Positions 1-9,723 of a DNA stretch of 64,000 nucleotides are shown here, piece after piece. Source of the stretch: Lewinellaceae bacterium. GTDB lineage: Bacteria; Bacteroidota; Bacteroidia; Chitinophagales; Saprospiraceae. Position 1 is the first letter of the stretch. Each line of letters starts with the position of its first letter. Under the pieces are notes generated by a model. The model worked only from the letters and a program-made list of their open reading frames with translations. It made no database searches and was not told the origin of the DNA. A program made the translations under genes and the position numbers. The stretch lies in the NCBI GenBank assembly GCA_024644235.1, contig JAHELJ010000005.1, positions 110,234 through 174,233 of the forward strand, written 5' to 3'.

Positions 1-52
1 AATTTTTTAATCATAATTTCAGCACACTATTTAGAAAATATAATTTTCCTTA

Positions 53-120
53 TTAAACCATTAAACCATTAAACCATTAAACCATTAAACCATTAAACCA
101 TTAAACCATTAAACCATTAA
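53..120. repeat. Octamer tandem repeat (TTAAACCA)n
   Basis: Eight consecutive perfect copies of TTAAACCA run from 53 to 116, followed by a decayed ninth copy. The array lies just past the 3' end of the small broken gene at 141-523. Short intergenic tandem repeats of similar style occur elsewhere in the window, for example the heptamers at 57212. No protein reading is suggested, and the unit is too short and lacks the spacers needed for CRISPR. Confidence 0.95.
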
Positions 121-140
121 ATCCATAAACTCTTCAACCT

Positions 141-523
141 CTAGTCCTTATTTTCTGCTCTCCAAACTGAAACAAACCCTTTTCCAATGGAATGAGGGGT
201 ACCCCTTATCTTTCCATTTTCGACTACAACGTTTGTATTGTATAAGCCGGAGTTGTCTTCCATGACAAAGCTGATTACGATTTGGTCCCAGTCGGTATTA
301 ATTGCACTTTTCTTTATTTCGCTGAAATAGAAAGTCCCGGTTACTTTCCCGGCCTTCGTATCTATTTTTTTATGATGAAATCCTGATAATAAGCAGTGGA
401 TTCGGGAGTAGGTCTGAGGTCAACCTGCCAGGTGCCAACTAAATCTGATGGTTTCAGAGCTTGAGACATGGCTAAGGCGGGCAGACTAGCTAGAACCATA
501 AAGAATTCAATTTTATTTATCAT
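141..523 (-). pseudogene. Small secreted protein, frameshifted in an A7 run
   Basis: An ATG at 523 opens a classic signal peptide (hydrophobic core, ending LALAMSQ-like) followed by a domain starting LVGTWQVDL. That opening resembles lipocalin-like or other small secreted beta-barrel proteins, although I do not recognise the family firmly. The frame hits TAG inside a run of seven A (minus strand, positions 364-370). Adding one A restores an uninterrupted frame that reads through TGTFYFSE and ends VSVWRAENKD at a stop at 141-143. The restored product is about 127 residues. Either the homopolymer was miscounted in sequencing or the gene is recently inactivated. The preserved downstream frame argues for the former or a very young mutation. 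Confidence 0.6.
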
Positions 524-547
524 ATAGCTATGAATTAATCGTGTTTA

Positions 548-1690
548 TTAGATTTCAAATGCAATTAAATCACCGATGTTTGGATGGGCTTCTGCTGGCC
601 TCTTTCCCGATTCTTTTTTTCCTTCTCGAATATGTTTGTGAATTTCTTTGCGTTCTTCTTCATCCAATTGACTAGGTGACAACAAATTACCTTCCTGGAT
701 AAAGAACAGACAATAAATTGGAAGATGATCGGATCCAATTGAGGACTTGGCACATAGTTTCCTAACATTAATTTGTGAGGTGTGAAATATCAGATCGATT
801 GGACATCTTAATAATTTGTAACTCGCTGGATAGGTTGAGATAAAACCTCTTCCCATTCTTGGATCTAGCAGTTGAGAGGTTTTTCTAAATAATACGGATG
901 TCCTTGACCAAACTACTGTATTGAAGTCACCTACTACGATGGTCGGTTGCGTACTAATTCTTACAACTTTAGCTATTGACATGAGCTCACCGTCACGCTC
1001 CTTGGAATTTTTCTGTTCAGTTGGGCTGGGCGGCGGCGGATGTACACCCCACAGCACAAAGGAAAATCCATCAATAGTCTGCAAATGGGCTTCAATACTT
1101 GGAATGTCATCAGATACAAAATAATGTGTTTGTGAGTGCAGGATTTTAATTCTTGAGAAGAGATGCATTCCGTAAGTATTTTCCAGGGCAACCTTGTGGT
1201 TGAAAGGATGAGAGCTTTGTAGCACCGAGAGTGACTCCTCCCAGGCATTGTTAGTTTCTATGGTTAAGAGAATATCCGGCTTGACATTCGCGACTAAATT
1301 GATCAAACTATCAAAATTCTTGTTGAACTGATGCACATTTATCGAAAGGATAGAAATGTCAGCACTTCTTTTTCCGTCGGTGTCCTGTGATTTCTTGATC
1401 CTGTAGAATGGAGTGTATCTTATAAGGATGAATAGATTGTGTATGATTGTTGTCATAAGGATGAGCTGTCCAATCCATATCTCTGGATGACCAGAGATAA
1501 TATGATGAAAGCCGAAAAGGAAAGTTGCTATTTGCAAGAAACTGAGTTGGATTCTACCAAAATCCCAAATCCGAAAAACCCAATGCTTTTGAGTACTCAA
1601 AGGCACTAAGTGTGCGATCACAAGCAGCACGAGCAAAATTATGTAGATTGCTATAGCCAAGGTTCCAATTGATGCGAGAACTTGGTTCAA
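548..1690 (-). CDS. Membrane-anchored endonuclease/exonuclease/phosphatase family protein
   Basis: This is a 380-residue protein. Residues 1-95 carry about three hydrophobic segments, and residues 110-330 form an endonuclease/exonuclease/phosphatase (EEP) domain. The expected metal and catalytic residues are visible: Asn118 in SINVHQFN, Glu145, His217 in GVHPPP, Asp255 and Asn257 in GDFN, Asp299 and the closing SDHLP (Asp321-His322). The layout matches YafD-like EEP proteins, which are assumed to be phosphodiesterases acting at the membrane; the substrate cannot be told. The C-terminal 45 residues are charged and may be disordered. The start lies 32 bp from the divergent gene at 1723, so both promoters must share a very short region. 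Confidence 0.85.
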   Translation of the reverse strand: MNQVLASIGTLAIAIYIILLVLLVIAHLVPLSTQKHWVFRIWDFGRIQLSFLQIATFLFGFHHIISGHPEIWIGQLILMTTIIHNLFILIRYTPFYRIKKSQDTDGKRSADISILSINVHQFNKNFDSLINLVANVKPDILLTIETNNAWEESLSVLQSSHPFNHKVALENTYGMHLFSRIKILHSQTHYFVSDDIPSIEAHLQTIDGFSFVLWGVHPPPPSPTEQKNSKERDGELMSIAKVVRISTQPTIVVGDFNTVVWSRTSVLFRKTSQLLDPRMGRGFISTYPASYKLLRCPIDLIFHTSQINVRKLCAKSSIGSDHLPIYCLFFIQEGNLLSPSQLDEEERKEIHKHIREGKKESGKRPAEAHPNIGDLIAFEI

Positions 1691-1722
1691 GTTGTAATAA
1701 TCTTTGAAGAAAACATAACTGT

Positions 1723-3243
1723 ATGTATTTACTGGGTGCTATAGTGAAGAAAGGAATTGAATTGAACCAACTACTTGCTCCCGATCCCGGGTCTCCTCGA
1801 GCACAACAGGAAAATCAACTGCGTGAATTGTTATCCAGGGCGAAAGAGACAGCATTTGGTAAGTATTATGGCTTTAGCCAAATGTTGGCTTCTGATGATG
1901 TGGTCAAAGAATTTCAGGATAATGTTCCTATCTGGGATTACGCTTCTATGCATGAAAGGTGGTGGAAGCAGCAGTTCATCTATCCGGATATTACCTGGCC
2001 GGGCATGCCGCGTTATTTTGCCCTCAGTAGTGGCACTACGGGTAAGACAAGTAAAAGAATACCAGTCACCAGCGATTTTGTGCAGAGCATGCGGGATGTA
2101 GGGACATCTCTCATTCGTGCATTGCCAAATTATGATCTGCCTGAAAAAGTTTTTGAATCAGAAGTGTTATTGCTCAGTAGCAGTGCCGATTTGAAGGAAC
2201 ATGATCAAGGACATCTAGAGGGGGAGATTAGTGGTATTAATGTGAGCAATTTTCCTGATTGGTATGATCTATTTTATCGACCAGGAAAAGAAATAGCACA
2301 GATAGATGATTGGGACAAGAGGCTTGAACATATCGTTTCACAAGCTCCGGAGTGGAACATTGGAGCAATGGCTGGAATTCCCTCCTGGGTGCTCTTAATG
2401 TTGAAGGCGGTCATGCGTGAACATAAGCTCAAGTCCATCCATGACATATGGCCAAATCTGACGCTATATGCAAGCGGTGGGGTCAGTTTTGATACTTACC
2501 GAAAGGACTTTCAGAACCTATGTGGAAAAGAGATTATCGTGATGGACACCTACCTGGCATCTGAAGGGTTTTTTGCCTATAGTTCCAGACCGGAGTCGAT
2601 GGCTATGACCCTTGCACTAAGACATGGGTACTTCTACGAATTTATCCCTTTTGATGAGCGGGGAGTGGATGATTCAGGAAATCTGATAGATGATCCTCCT
2701 TGTTTTACAATTGATGAAGTAGAGTTGGACCAGGAGTACATATTGATAATTTGTACTTGTGCAGGAACCTGGCGATATATGATAGGAGACACGATACGCT
2801 TTGTAAATCTCGACCCTCACGAAATTCTGATCACAGGTAGAACTAAGTTTTTCTTGAATGTGGTGGGATCACAACTCTCCGAAGAAAAACTCGATACAGC
2901 TATACTAACGGTGTCCAAAAATAATTCAATCACAATTAATGAATATTCAGTTGCAGCAATGAAAGATGAAAATGGAGACTATTTTCATCAGTGGATGATT
3001 GTTTGTGATTCTGATTTTGATGAAAGTAAAATCAGAGACGAATTGGATGAAAAATTAAAACAAGCAAATAAGAATTATAAGGTCGCCCGAAATAAAGCTT
3101 TGAAAAAGGTTTCATTACAGAGAATTACAAAGCAAGTATATCATGATTTTCTTGCTGAAACAAAGAAGAAAGGTGGTCAAATTAAGGTTCCCAAGGTAAT
3201 TTCTTCATCAAAGATGAAGGAGTTTTTAGAATATATTGATTAA
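1723..3243 (+). CDS. GH3 auxin-responsive-promoter family acyl-adenylating protein
   Basis: This 506-residue protein belongs to the GH3 (auxin-responsive promoter) branch of the adenylate-forming ANL superfamily, not to glycoside hydrolase family 3. The ATP-binding A motif is visible at about residues 102-110 (SSGTTGKTS), and the later GDTIRF and ITGRTKFFLN motifs fit the family's acyl-adenylate and hinge regions. Plant members conjugate amino acids to carboxylates through an acyl-AMP. Bacterial members are common in Bacteroidota but their substrates are mostly unknown. The length is close to the family norm. Its 3' end overlaps the convergent peptidase gene by 4 bp. Confidence 0.9.
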   Translation: MYLLGAIVKKGIELNQLLAPDPGSPRAQQENQLRELLSRAKETAFGKYYGFSQMLASDDVVKEFQDNVPIWDYASMHERWWKQQFIYPDITWPGMPRYFALSSGTTGKTSKRIPVTSDFVQSMRDVGTSLIRALPNYDLPEKVFESEVLLLSSSADLKEHDQGHLEGEISGINVSNFPDWYDLFYRPGKEIAQIDDWDKRLEHIVSQAPEWNIGAMAGIPSWVLLMLKAVMREHKLKSIHDIWPNLTLYASGGVSFDTYRKDFQNLCGKEIIVMDTYLASEGFFAYSSRPESMAMTLALRHGYFYEFIPFDERGVDDSGNLIDDPPCFTIDEVELDQEYILIICTCAGTWRYMIGDTIRFVNLDPHEILITGRTKFFLNVVGSQLSEEKLDTAILTVSKNNSITINEYSVAAMKDENGDYFHQWMIVCDSDFDESKIRDELDEKLKQANKNYKVARNKALKKVSLQRITKQVYHDFLAETKKKGGQIKVPKVISSSKMKEFLEYID

Positions 3244-3815
3244 GATGAACTATTTTCTACCTCATCAATCACGATGTTGTGCATTATATATTTCTCAGCC
3301 TCATCAATTGACATATAGTATTTCTTGATTTTTTCCTTGTAACGTTGATCCAATAACTCATGCTCGAGAATAAAGCGCTTCGTTGCTAATATATCTTTTC
3401 TGAAACCATACTTGATAGCAATTCGATCAGCCTCCCACTCCGCATTTCGCCTGAAAGAGCTGAAAAGAAAATACCTTAATCCATAAAGCAACATAGCCAG
3501 GGGAGATCGGTCTAGATAATCCACGATGTGTCCCAATTCATGGGCAAACCAACCTCTAAGTACTTTCACGGGCAGATCACGAACTAATAATTCATTTTGA
3601 TTTCTCACCTGTTTGTTTATGTTGATTCGATAATGTGAAAATCCGAATAGGAATGATTTTAAGTTAAAAACCGGTCTGGCTTGCATCGTGGAAGCCTTGA
3701 TTTTGTGCTGCCGTAATTCAATCAGATAGGAATGTAAAATCGGGTACTTAGCCAAAGCTTCCCGGAATGTATCTGAAACTTTTGCATCAGTGATATTCTT
3801 AGATTCGACTAACAT
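3240..3815 (-). CDS. HELGH-motif zinc metallopeptidase-like protein
   Basis: This 191-residue protein has a clear HExxH zinc motif (AHELGHIVDY, His92-His96) and a downstream ExExD stretch (EWEAD, residues 126-130) that would supply the third zinc ligand, as in gluzincin/M48-like peptidases. A hydrophobic patch (about 105-120) lies between the two. No signal peptide is evident, and it is shorter than typical M48 enzymes. It may be a compact membrane-associated peptidase; the substrate is unknown. It is the last gene of a minus-strand pair with the GH3 glycosidase at 3840, 24 bp away. Confidence 0.75.
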   Translation of the reverse strand: MLVESKNITDAKVSDTFREALAKYPILHSYLIELRQHKIKASTMQARPVFNLKSFLFGFSHYRININKQVRNQNELLVRDLPVKVLRGWFAHELGHIVDYLDRSPLAMLLYGLRYFLFSSFRRNAEWEADRIAIKYGFRKDILATKRFILEHELLDQRYKEKIKKYYMSIDEAEKYIMHNIVIDEVENSSS

Positions 3816-3839
3816 ATGTTGTGAATGGATTGAGATCGG

Positions 3840-5819
3840 TCAATCCATTTCTAGTGAATCTCCCTGTTCATAGGTCAATCCAAATCCAAATGGATACAAC
3901 GGATCTTCAGAATCATACGGCACATCTTCGTGTTGCTCATCAACGGCTTTCATTGAAGAAGGTAGTTCGTAAGGCAATTTACCAGATGGGTTATATCTTC
4001 CGAAAATCACATCGAGCACTGCATCATCTTCGGCACCAAAGTCGGCAAGGATTCCAACTGCTTGTCCCGCAATTTCCGGTATTACGGCCGGGCGCTCGAG
4101 ATAGATGCAGATGATCGTTGGTTTCTGCTTGGTTACATTCAAGATTCGACTAAGTTCAGGTTCCTGAAAATCGAGGTGTCCGGAATGTAAAAACTGTTCA
4201 ATAAAACTGCTATTACGAGGTTCCCAGGGTGTATTGATTCTTAGGATGGCCAAATCTGCATTGGCGAGACTGTCAGTGACAATAGCATAATTTTCGGCCA
4301 ACTCTTTGTGAACACCTTCAAAATATATCTTCTGCTTGTCAGACAAAGGCAAAACCGGAAAGTCATTAGTTAATACATCGTTTTTTAGAATCACTATGGA
4401 TTTGCGTTGGGCGACCTTTCCCTTTTCAACAAAGAGAGATTTGCCCACAATGGCTTCTGCAGCATCCACGTCCACATAGGGATTTTCAAATAATCCCATT
4501 TCAAATTTAGCTTTGAGAATTCTCCGAACAGATTGATCGATTCGCCGTTCGGTGATATTACCCTCTTCAATGAGCTCAACCAGATCCTCGGTATTGCTGT
4601 TGCCCCCAAACTGATCGATACCGGCTTGGACCGCCCTGTGGATGCGCTCTTTGGGCGACAGATCATCCACTCCCCAGCCCGTACTCTCGAACAGTTCGAA
4701 ACCAAGCAAGCTGAAACCTTCCAGTACGCCCCAGTCACTACAGACGATTCCTTCATAACCATGCTCTTCGCGCAACAGACCATTGATGATATCGGCATTG
4801 AATGCCATACCTACTTCCTCATAATGCAATCCTGTAGGGACCCCATAATATGGCATGATCATGGCCGTATTTACTTCAAATGCTGCTTTGAATGGAAGCA
4901 GGTGATAATCAAAATTATTCCCCGGATAAGTCTGATTCATCCCATAGCGGAAGTGGGCATCGTTTCCATCTTCCTGAGGTCCACCTCCAGGCCAGTGCTT
5001 GGTCATGCAGGCAATCGATCGAGGACCAAGTTCTTTTCCTTGAAACCCCTTTATGTACGCCTTGGTCATCCTTGCCGAGAGTTCTGCATCTTCGCCGAAG
5101 GTGCCGTTGATCCGTGACCATCTTGGCTCGGTGGCCAGGTCTGCCATGGGATGAAGTGCGATCCGGATACCCACAGCCCTCAATTCCTCTGCAGCTATTC
5201 GTCCAAATTCTTCCACCAGGGTAGTATCATCAATGGAGGCAAGACCAATGGGTTCTGGCCACCGGGAAAATGACCCATTTAGCATGTCACCTATAAAGTT
5301 ATTGACTCCATGCCTGGGATCAGAAGCGATGGAAATGGGAATACCCAACCGGTCTTGTTCAGCGATCTTCTGAATTTCGTTGTGCCAACTCGCCAACGCC
5401 CGGGGCTGAGGGATCATGAAAAGATTGAATGTCCTCAGTTTCTTATTGATGATCAAATCGTAGCTACTAGCCATGTTGAACACAGCGGGGTTTGGTTTAC
5501 CCAGCACCTCACCCTCCTTTCCTACGCCTATGGGCGGATGAAACATGAGGCCCACCTTTTCTGCCACGGTCATTTGGCCTAAGAGATCATTCACCCTGGC
5601 GTCCACTGGTTGCCGGGCGTCTTCATAAACGTTTAGTACTCCATTGTTATTGAGATCACGGAAGCTGTATCCCCCCGAAGTCAGGGTGGGTTTTTCAACG
5701 AGCTGAGCTTTTGCCTTTCGATTTTTTAAAGCAAAGTTGATTTCAAAGCCAACGTAAAAGACGAGTACCAGGAGGATGAGGAAGCCTAGGATGTAGCCGG
5801 CAATTTTTAAGAAACGCAT
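3840..5819 (-). CDS. Glycoside hydrolase family 3 protein, N-terminally membrane anchored
   Basis: This is a 659-residue GH3 enzyme. Residues 7-30 form a single hydrophobic anchor. Residues 53-68 hold an EF-hand-like calcium loop (DLNNNGVLNVYED). The TIM-barrel domain shows KHWPGGG (274-280) and the catalytic nucleophile motif CSDWG with Asp362. A second alpha/beta domain follows and ends with the PFGFGLTY signature typical of beta-glucosidase-like GH3 proteins. It probably releases terminal beta-linked glucose or related sugars at the cell surface; the exact linkage cannot be predicted. It is paralogous to the GH3 enzyme at 27657-30002, with the same loop plus barrel plan but a transmembrane anchor instead of a lipobox. 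Confidence 0.9.
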   Translation of the reverse strand: MRFLKIAGYILGFLILLVLVFYVGFEINFALKNRKAKAQLVEKPTLTSGGYSFRDLNNNGVLNVYEDARQPVDARVNDLLGQMTVAEKVGLMFHPPIGVGKEGEVLGKPNPAVFNMASSYDLIINKKLRTFNLFMIPQPRALASWHNEIQKIAEQDRLGIPISIASDPRHGVNNFIGDMLNGSFSRWPEPIGLASIDDTTLVEEFGRIAAEELRAVGIRIALHPMADLATEPRWSRINGTFGEDAELSARMTKAYIKGFQGKELGPRSIACMTKHWPGGGPQEDGNDAHFRYGMNQTYPGNNFDYHLLPFKAAFEVNTAMIMPYYGVPTGLHYEEVGMAFNADIINGLLREEHGYEGIVCSDWGVLEGFSLLGFELFESTGWGVDDLSPKERIHRAVQAGIDQFGGNSNTEDLVELIEEGNITERRIDQSVRRILKAKFEMGLFENPYVDVDAAEAIVGKSLFVEKGKVAQRKSIVILKNDVLTNDFPVLPLSDKQKIYFEGVHKELAENYAIVTDSLANADLAILRINTPWEPRNSSFIEQFLHSGHLDFQEPELSRILNVTKQKPTIICIYLERPAVIPEIAGQAVGILADFGAEDDAVLDVIFGRYNPSGKLPYELPSSMKAVDEQHEDVPYDSEDPLYPFGFGLTYEQGDSLEMD

Positions 5820-5948
5820 TGAAATGATTTATTTGGCCCAGGCAAGGTACAAAACCCGAAAATCATCGATGTAAAATAGGATGGATGCAATGGTGAAGGG
5901 TGAAAGTCTAGGAACTAAATTGTCGCTAAATTTTGCAGATTCTTGTTG

Positions 5949-7451
5949 TTATTCGATTAGTCTTCGATAAGCCAAATATTCCGGAAGATTCCAGCTCAGT
6001 ACACTTTCTTTTTCCCAAGTTGCAAGGAAATGCTCTTTTCGTTTATTGATAATATCATGGTATTCCTGCACGGTCATGAATTTCTCCTCGAAAGGAAATT
6101 TTTCTTTTTGAATCTCATCAAGTGCCATAAGTTCTTGCAGACTATGGTCCAGATGGGGAAGGGTCTTATCCGACAGTGTACTCAGATAATCGAGATGAAG
6201 GAATGACCGGTCTGCGTGACTGAAATTATATCGAGCAATGACATTATCCCAATTTAGCAGAGAGGACAAAATCAGAACCAAGTAAATAGCAAATGCATTT
6301 GAGCGAAAAAGATAATAAGATGTCTTTACGTCTCTTACTTTGATCATCACGGTATATAGACCATATAGTGTGAGCAAAAGAAAAATAATTACACCAATTC
6401 TTTTGTATGCAAGTGAAAAGTGGTGGATATACCAAAAATTGCGAATAGCTACGGACAGTGTTAGCACGGCATTTTGCGCCAGCCACAAATAACTAAGATT
6501 TCGGAGAGCAGAATTATTATTTAGAAAATTAATATTGCCCCTGAAAAAGTACAGAACGAGAGCAATGGATATTAAAATCGATAGTATTAATAAATATGTT
6601 CCCTCATGAACAAATTGCTTCAGATATTGCCCTTCCCACTCAAAATTGAACCAGACCCAATAGACATCTATCGCATTTAGAACAAGTATGAGGATGTTGA
6701 GAGCAATTAATAAAAAGAGTCCCGCCTGGTATTCCCGCTTTAGAGCAAGAGTACCAAAACGGATCCGATGCTTTTTTCTCCTTCTTTTCAAGTCATCGGT
6801 AGCCATAAAGTCCTTCTTATTGATTTTTTCACTTCCCGATCTAATGATGATAAAATTGCAAACGATAACTCCAAGTAAGAAGGTAAATAGTAGGGGTAGA
6901 TCCAACCGATTAAATATCATGTCGAATCTGGTCTCTAAAAAGATTAGGATGTCATTTACCATTCCATCAAACACAGGATTCGACGCACGGTAAATGGCGA
7001 CAAATATGATCAGAATGATTACAGGAACAAAAAACATCCGGAGGCGCCAGATAATTCTGATCGGGTTTTCCTCCTTGAAAACCATATTAGAGACACCCTT
7101 TAATGATCTCCATTGAGAATCAAAAAGGGATATTATAGCTTGTACACCTGACGTAATGAGTGACTTGGCCTGGGGATAATTCAGTGAACCAATGAATAAG
7201 AGGAAGGCAAGGAAATGGACAACATATGAAAACACCGAATGAGTGAGGATCGTGTTGAGCAAGGTGGCCAGGACACCAATCAATGAAAGTCCAAGCATAG
7301 TATGCGAGAGTAGTTGGCGCTTCGAAATAAGATATACCAAGGCCACTGCTTCGAATATCAACAGGTTTAACCCCAGGCCTTGCTTGTAAAAAACCAGGGT
7401 AAATAGGGTTGCTCCTATTGCGATCAGGACCAATTGTGATTTGCTCTTCAT
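5949..7451 (-). CDS. Polytopic membrane protein, DUF4173/DUF4153-like
   Basis: The protein has about twelve hydrophobic segments and short basic loops (KRRRKKHR in the middle). It ends in a soluble tail of about 90 residues (HADRSFLHLDYLSTLSDKTLPHLD onward). This plan matches the DUF4173/DUF4153 family of uncharacterised membrane proteins. I chose the ATG at 7451 (501 residues) over the upstream ATG at 7532. The extra 27 residues look unlike a membrane-protein N terminus, and a Bacteroidota-type TATCTTTG -7 element lies inside them at 7470-7477. No function is known. Confidence 0.75.
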   Translation of the reverse strand: MKSKSQLVLIAIGATLFTLVFYKQGLGLNLLIFEAVALVYLISKRQLLSHTMLGLSLIGVLATLLNTILTHSVFSYVVHFLAFLLFIGSLNYPQAKSLITSGVQAIISLFDSQWRSLKGVSNMVFKEENPIRIIWRLRMFFVPVIILIIFVAIYRASNPVFDGMVNDILIFLETRFDMIFNRLDLPLLFTFLLGVIVCNFIIIRSGSEKINKKDFMATDDLKRRRKKHRIRFGTLALKREYQAGLFLLIALNILILVLNAIDVYWVWFNFEWEGQYLKQFVHEGTYLLILSILISIALVLYFFRGNINFLNNNSALRNLSYLWLAQNAVLTLSVAIRNFWYIHHFSLAYKRIGVIIFLLLTLYGLYTVMIKVRDVKTSYYLFRSNAFAIYLVLILSSLLNWDNVIARYNFSHADRSFLHLDYLSTLSDKTLPHLDHSLQELMALDEIQKEKFPFEEKFMTVQEYHDIINKRKEHFLATWEKESVLSWNLPEYLAYRRLIE

Positions 7452-7469
7452 GGACTGATTTAGAACGCA

Positions 7470-7477
7470 CAAAGATA
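7470..7477 (-). promoter_or_regulatory. Possible -7 promoter element (TAnnTTTG type)
   Basis: On the minus strand the sequence reads TATCTTTG, matching the Bacteroidota sigma-ABfr -7 consensus TAnnTTTG. It lies 18 bp upstream of the ATG at 7451. No convincing -33 TTG is seen at the usual distance, so this is only suggestive. It does support the shorter start of the downstream membrane protein. Confidence 0.3.
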
Positions 7478-7547
7478 CATCAGTGGTCTTCTTGAGATGG
7501 GTAAAAGTGCTAACAAAAATAGAAGTATCCATCGCCAGATGAATTGA

Positions 7548-7994
7548 TCATATGTCTTGAGACATATCGTACAGATCAAGCCCCTTACCCCAATAGTTGG
7601 CTTTAATCTGATCTAATTTGAAACCGGCCCGCTCATAAAACCCATGTGCAAGTTGCGATGTTCTAACCCGGATGGTTGCGAATTGTCCGGACTGCCTGAT
7701 CTTGTGCAGCCGGTATTGCAGGAGTTTCCTTCCAATGCCTTTTCCATGATGGTCCGGATGGATCATGTCCCAGGAGATAATGGCTTCTTTTTGCTCCGGG
7801 GCGTAATTGATTCCCCCACAGCCAATGATTCTACCAGCTTCTTCAACTACAAAATAATCTTCGATACCTCCATCTAGATAGGTCGCAAATTCCTTCTCCT
7901 CATTCACTGCAAAATACTCAGGAATATTGACCCGGATGAGTTCCAACACGGATTGGTGGTCATCTGAGCGATATGGCCGGATCGAAACATTCAT
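7548..7994 (-). CDS. GNAT family N-acetyltransferase
   Basis: This 148-residue single-domain protein has the GNAT fold signature. The acetyl-CoA pyrophosphate loop is HHGKGIGRKLL (about residues 82-92), after a beta-strand WDMIHP, and the C-terminal GFYERAGF motif (118-125) is typical of motif B. It probably transfers an acetyl group from acetyl-CoA to an amine; the acceptor is unknown. It is the gene immediately upstream of the DUF4173-like membrane protein, but the spacing of nearly 100 bp and the putative promoter between them make co-transcription uncertain. Confidence 0.85.
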   Translation of the reverse strand: MNVSIRPYRSDDHQSVLELIRVNIPEYFAVNEEKEFATYLDGGIEDYFVVEEAGRIIGCGGINYAPEQKEAIISWDMIHPDHHGKGIGRKLLQYRLHKIRQSGQFATIRVRTSQLAHGFYERAGFKLDQIKANYWGKGLDLYDMSQDI

Positions 7995-8091
7995 GGCATT
8001 TAAGATCGGAAGAACTTGATGGGAAACAAAGAGAGTGAGGTAAGGTATAATGCAATGCTCTCTTGAATCAATGGCTTTGTATTTTTAGCGG

Positions 8092-9723
8092 ATGAAAAAG
8101 GGAAGACAACCACAGGTAGCCTACTTCTGCATGGAGTATGGATTACAATCTGACTTCAACATATATGCTGGGGGACTGGGTATTCTGGCTGGTGATTATT
8201 TAAAGGGAGCCCATGATGGTGATTATCCTGTAGTAGGAATTGGGATCCTTTGGAAACAAGGATATACCACCCAGGTAATCCAGCCGGATGGAACCCCTGT
8301 TGATACCTACCCGATTCATCGTTATGATTTTCTGAAAGACACAGGGATTGAAGTAGAGGTAGAAATCAGGCGAAGAATGGTTGTTTGTAAGGTTTGGAAA
8401 TGCGACGCTTTCAGCAACGTTGAACTATATCTGCTAGACACGGATCTCCCGGAGAATGAGGACCCGTGGATCACCGGGCAACTCTATGGGTGGTTTGGAG
8501 AGGAACGGATCGCCCAGGAAATGGTGTTGGGGATCGGCGGGGTGAGAGCTTTACGGAAGTTGAAGAAAAAGATAGATGTCTATCATTTTAATGAGGGACA
8601 TGCTCTTTTTGCCGGCTTGGAGCTGATCCGCGAAAAGATGGATAAAGCGATGAATTTCCGGGAAGCCTGGAAGGCGTCAAAAAAAGAGATTGTTTTTACT
8701 ACCCACACTCCGGTACTGCAGGGGAATGAATCTCATCCGCTTGACCGGCTCTTGTATATGGGGGCCAATCTTGGACTTACCAAACGGCAGTTGCGATCAA
8801 TGGGTGGTGAGCCATTCAATATGACTGTTGGCGGACTGAGACTTTCCCGAAAATCAAATGCCGTGGCACAATTGCATGGCGAAACAGCCAATGAGATGTG
8901 GAGTGATGTGACGAATCGTTCCGAGATCATTGCCATCACAAATGGCATTCACCGGCCTACCTGGGTAGATCTGAAAATGAAAAACCTCGTGGCCGGATCA
9001 GATTCTTCACTTTGGAAAAGGCATCAGAAGAACAAATCCGATCTTATTGGATTTATCAGGAAAAAGACGGGTGTTCTCCTGGATAAAGACCGCCTGCTGA
9101 TCGGGTTTTCCCGGCGAGCCGTTCCCTACAAGCGTTCTGATCTGATTTTCTCCGACCCGGCCATCATCGATCCGCTGCTGAGAAAACGACGAATTCAATT
9201 GGTCTTTTCGGGTAAAGGTCATCCTTTGGATGATGAGGGAAAAGCGATTGTGCGCCGATTGACATCTATGCAGAAAAAATACCCCAGATCGGTGCTATTC
9301 CTTGAAAATTATGATATGGAAATTGGAGCCCACCTGACCAGGGGAGTGGATGTATGGTTGAATAATCCCCGAAGGCCCAAAGAGGCTAGTGGCACATCCG
9401 GCATGAAAGCGGCAATGAACGGTGTTCTCAACCTCAGTATCCTGGACGGGTGGTGGCCGGAAGCTTGCCAGCATGGGGTGAATGGCTGGCAGATCGGAGA
9501 AGCGAGAATTTTGAAATCAGAGAAAGCACAGGATAAGAAGGATAGTAAAGCGCTCTATAAGGTCTTGACGGAAGAAGTACTCCCAACCTACTATAAAGAT
9601 AAATCGAAGTGGATCGGCATGATGCGAGCAAGTATCGCATCCACTTGGGATGAATTTTCGGTGGATCGCATGCTCAGGGAATATTATGAGCTATTGTATG
9701 TAGAGAAACCAAGTGATCAGTAA
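8092..9723 (+). CDS. glgP: Alpha-glucan phosphorylase (GT35), short form
   Basis: This 543-residue glycogen/starch phosphorylase-like enzyme would release glucose-1-phosphate from alpha-1,4-glucans using PLP as cofactor. The N terminus YFCMEYGL and the glycine-rich AGGLGILAGDYLK (about residues 22-40) are typical of the short alpha-glucan phosphorylase subset. The PLP lysine is expected at Lys439 in EASGTSGMKAAMNG, and the RRPKEASG context is family-typical. It is much shorter than the ~800-residue classical enzymes, as normal for this subset. It stands alone on the plus strand, with no other glycogen genes nearby. Its stop codon lies inside the inverted-repeat element at 9720-9780. Confidence 0.9.
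   Translation: MKKGRQPQVAYFCMEYGLQSDFNIYAGGLGILAGDYLKGAHDGDYPVVGIGILWKQGYTTQVIQPDGTPVDTYPIHRYDFLKDTGIEVEVEIRRRMVVCKVWKCDAFSNVELYLLDTDLPENEDPWITGQLYGWFGEERIAQEMVLGIGGVRALRKLKKKIDVYHFNEGHALFAGLELIREKMDKAMNFREAWKASKKEIVFTTHTPVLQGNESHPLDRLLYMGANLGLTKRQLRSMGGEPFNMTVGGLRLSRKSNAVAQLHGETANEMWSDVTNRSEIIAITNGIHRPTWVDLKMKNLVAGSDSSLWKRHQKNKSDLIGFIRKKTGVLLDKDRLLIGFSRRAVPYKRSDLIFSDPAIIDPLLRKRRIQLVFSGKGHPLDDEGKAIVRRLTSMQKKYPRSVLFLENYDMEIGAHLTRGVDVWLNNPRRPKEASGTSGMKAAMNGVLNLSILDGWWPEACQHGVNGWQIGEARILKSEKAQDKKDSKALYKVLTEEVLPTYYKDKSKWIGMMRASIASTWDEFSVDRMLREYYELLYVEKPSDQ

Noticed and set aside
53-120. CRISPR-like array
   Set aside because: Units are 8 bp with no spacers; it is a simple tandem repeat.
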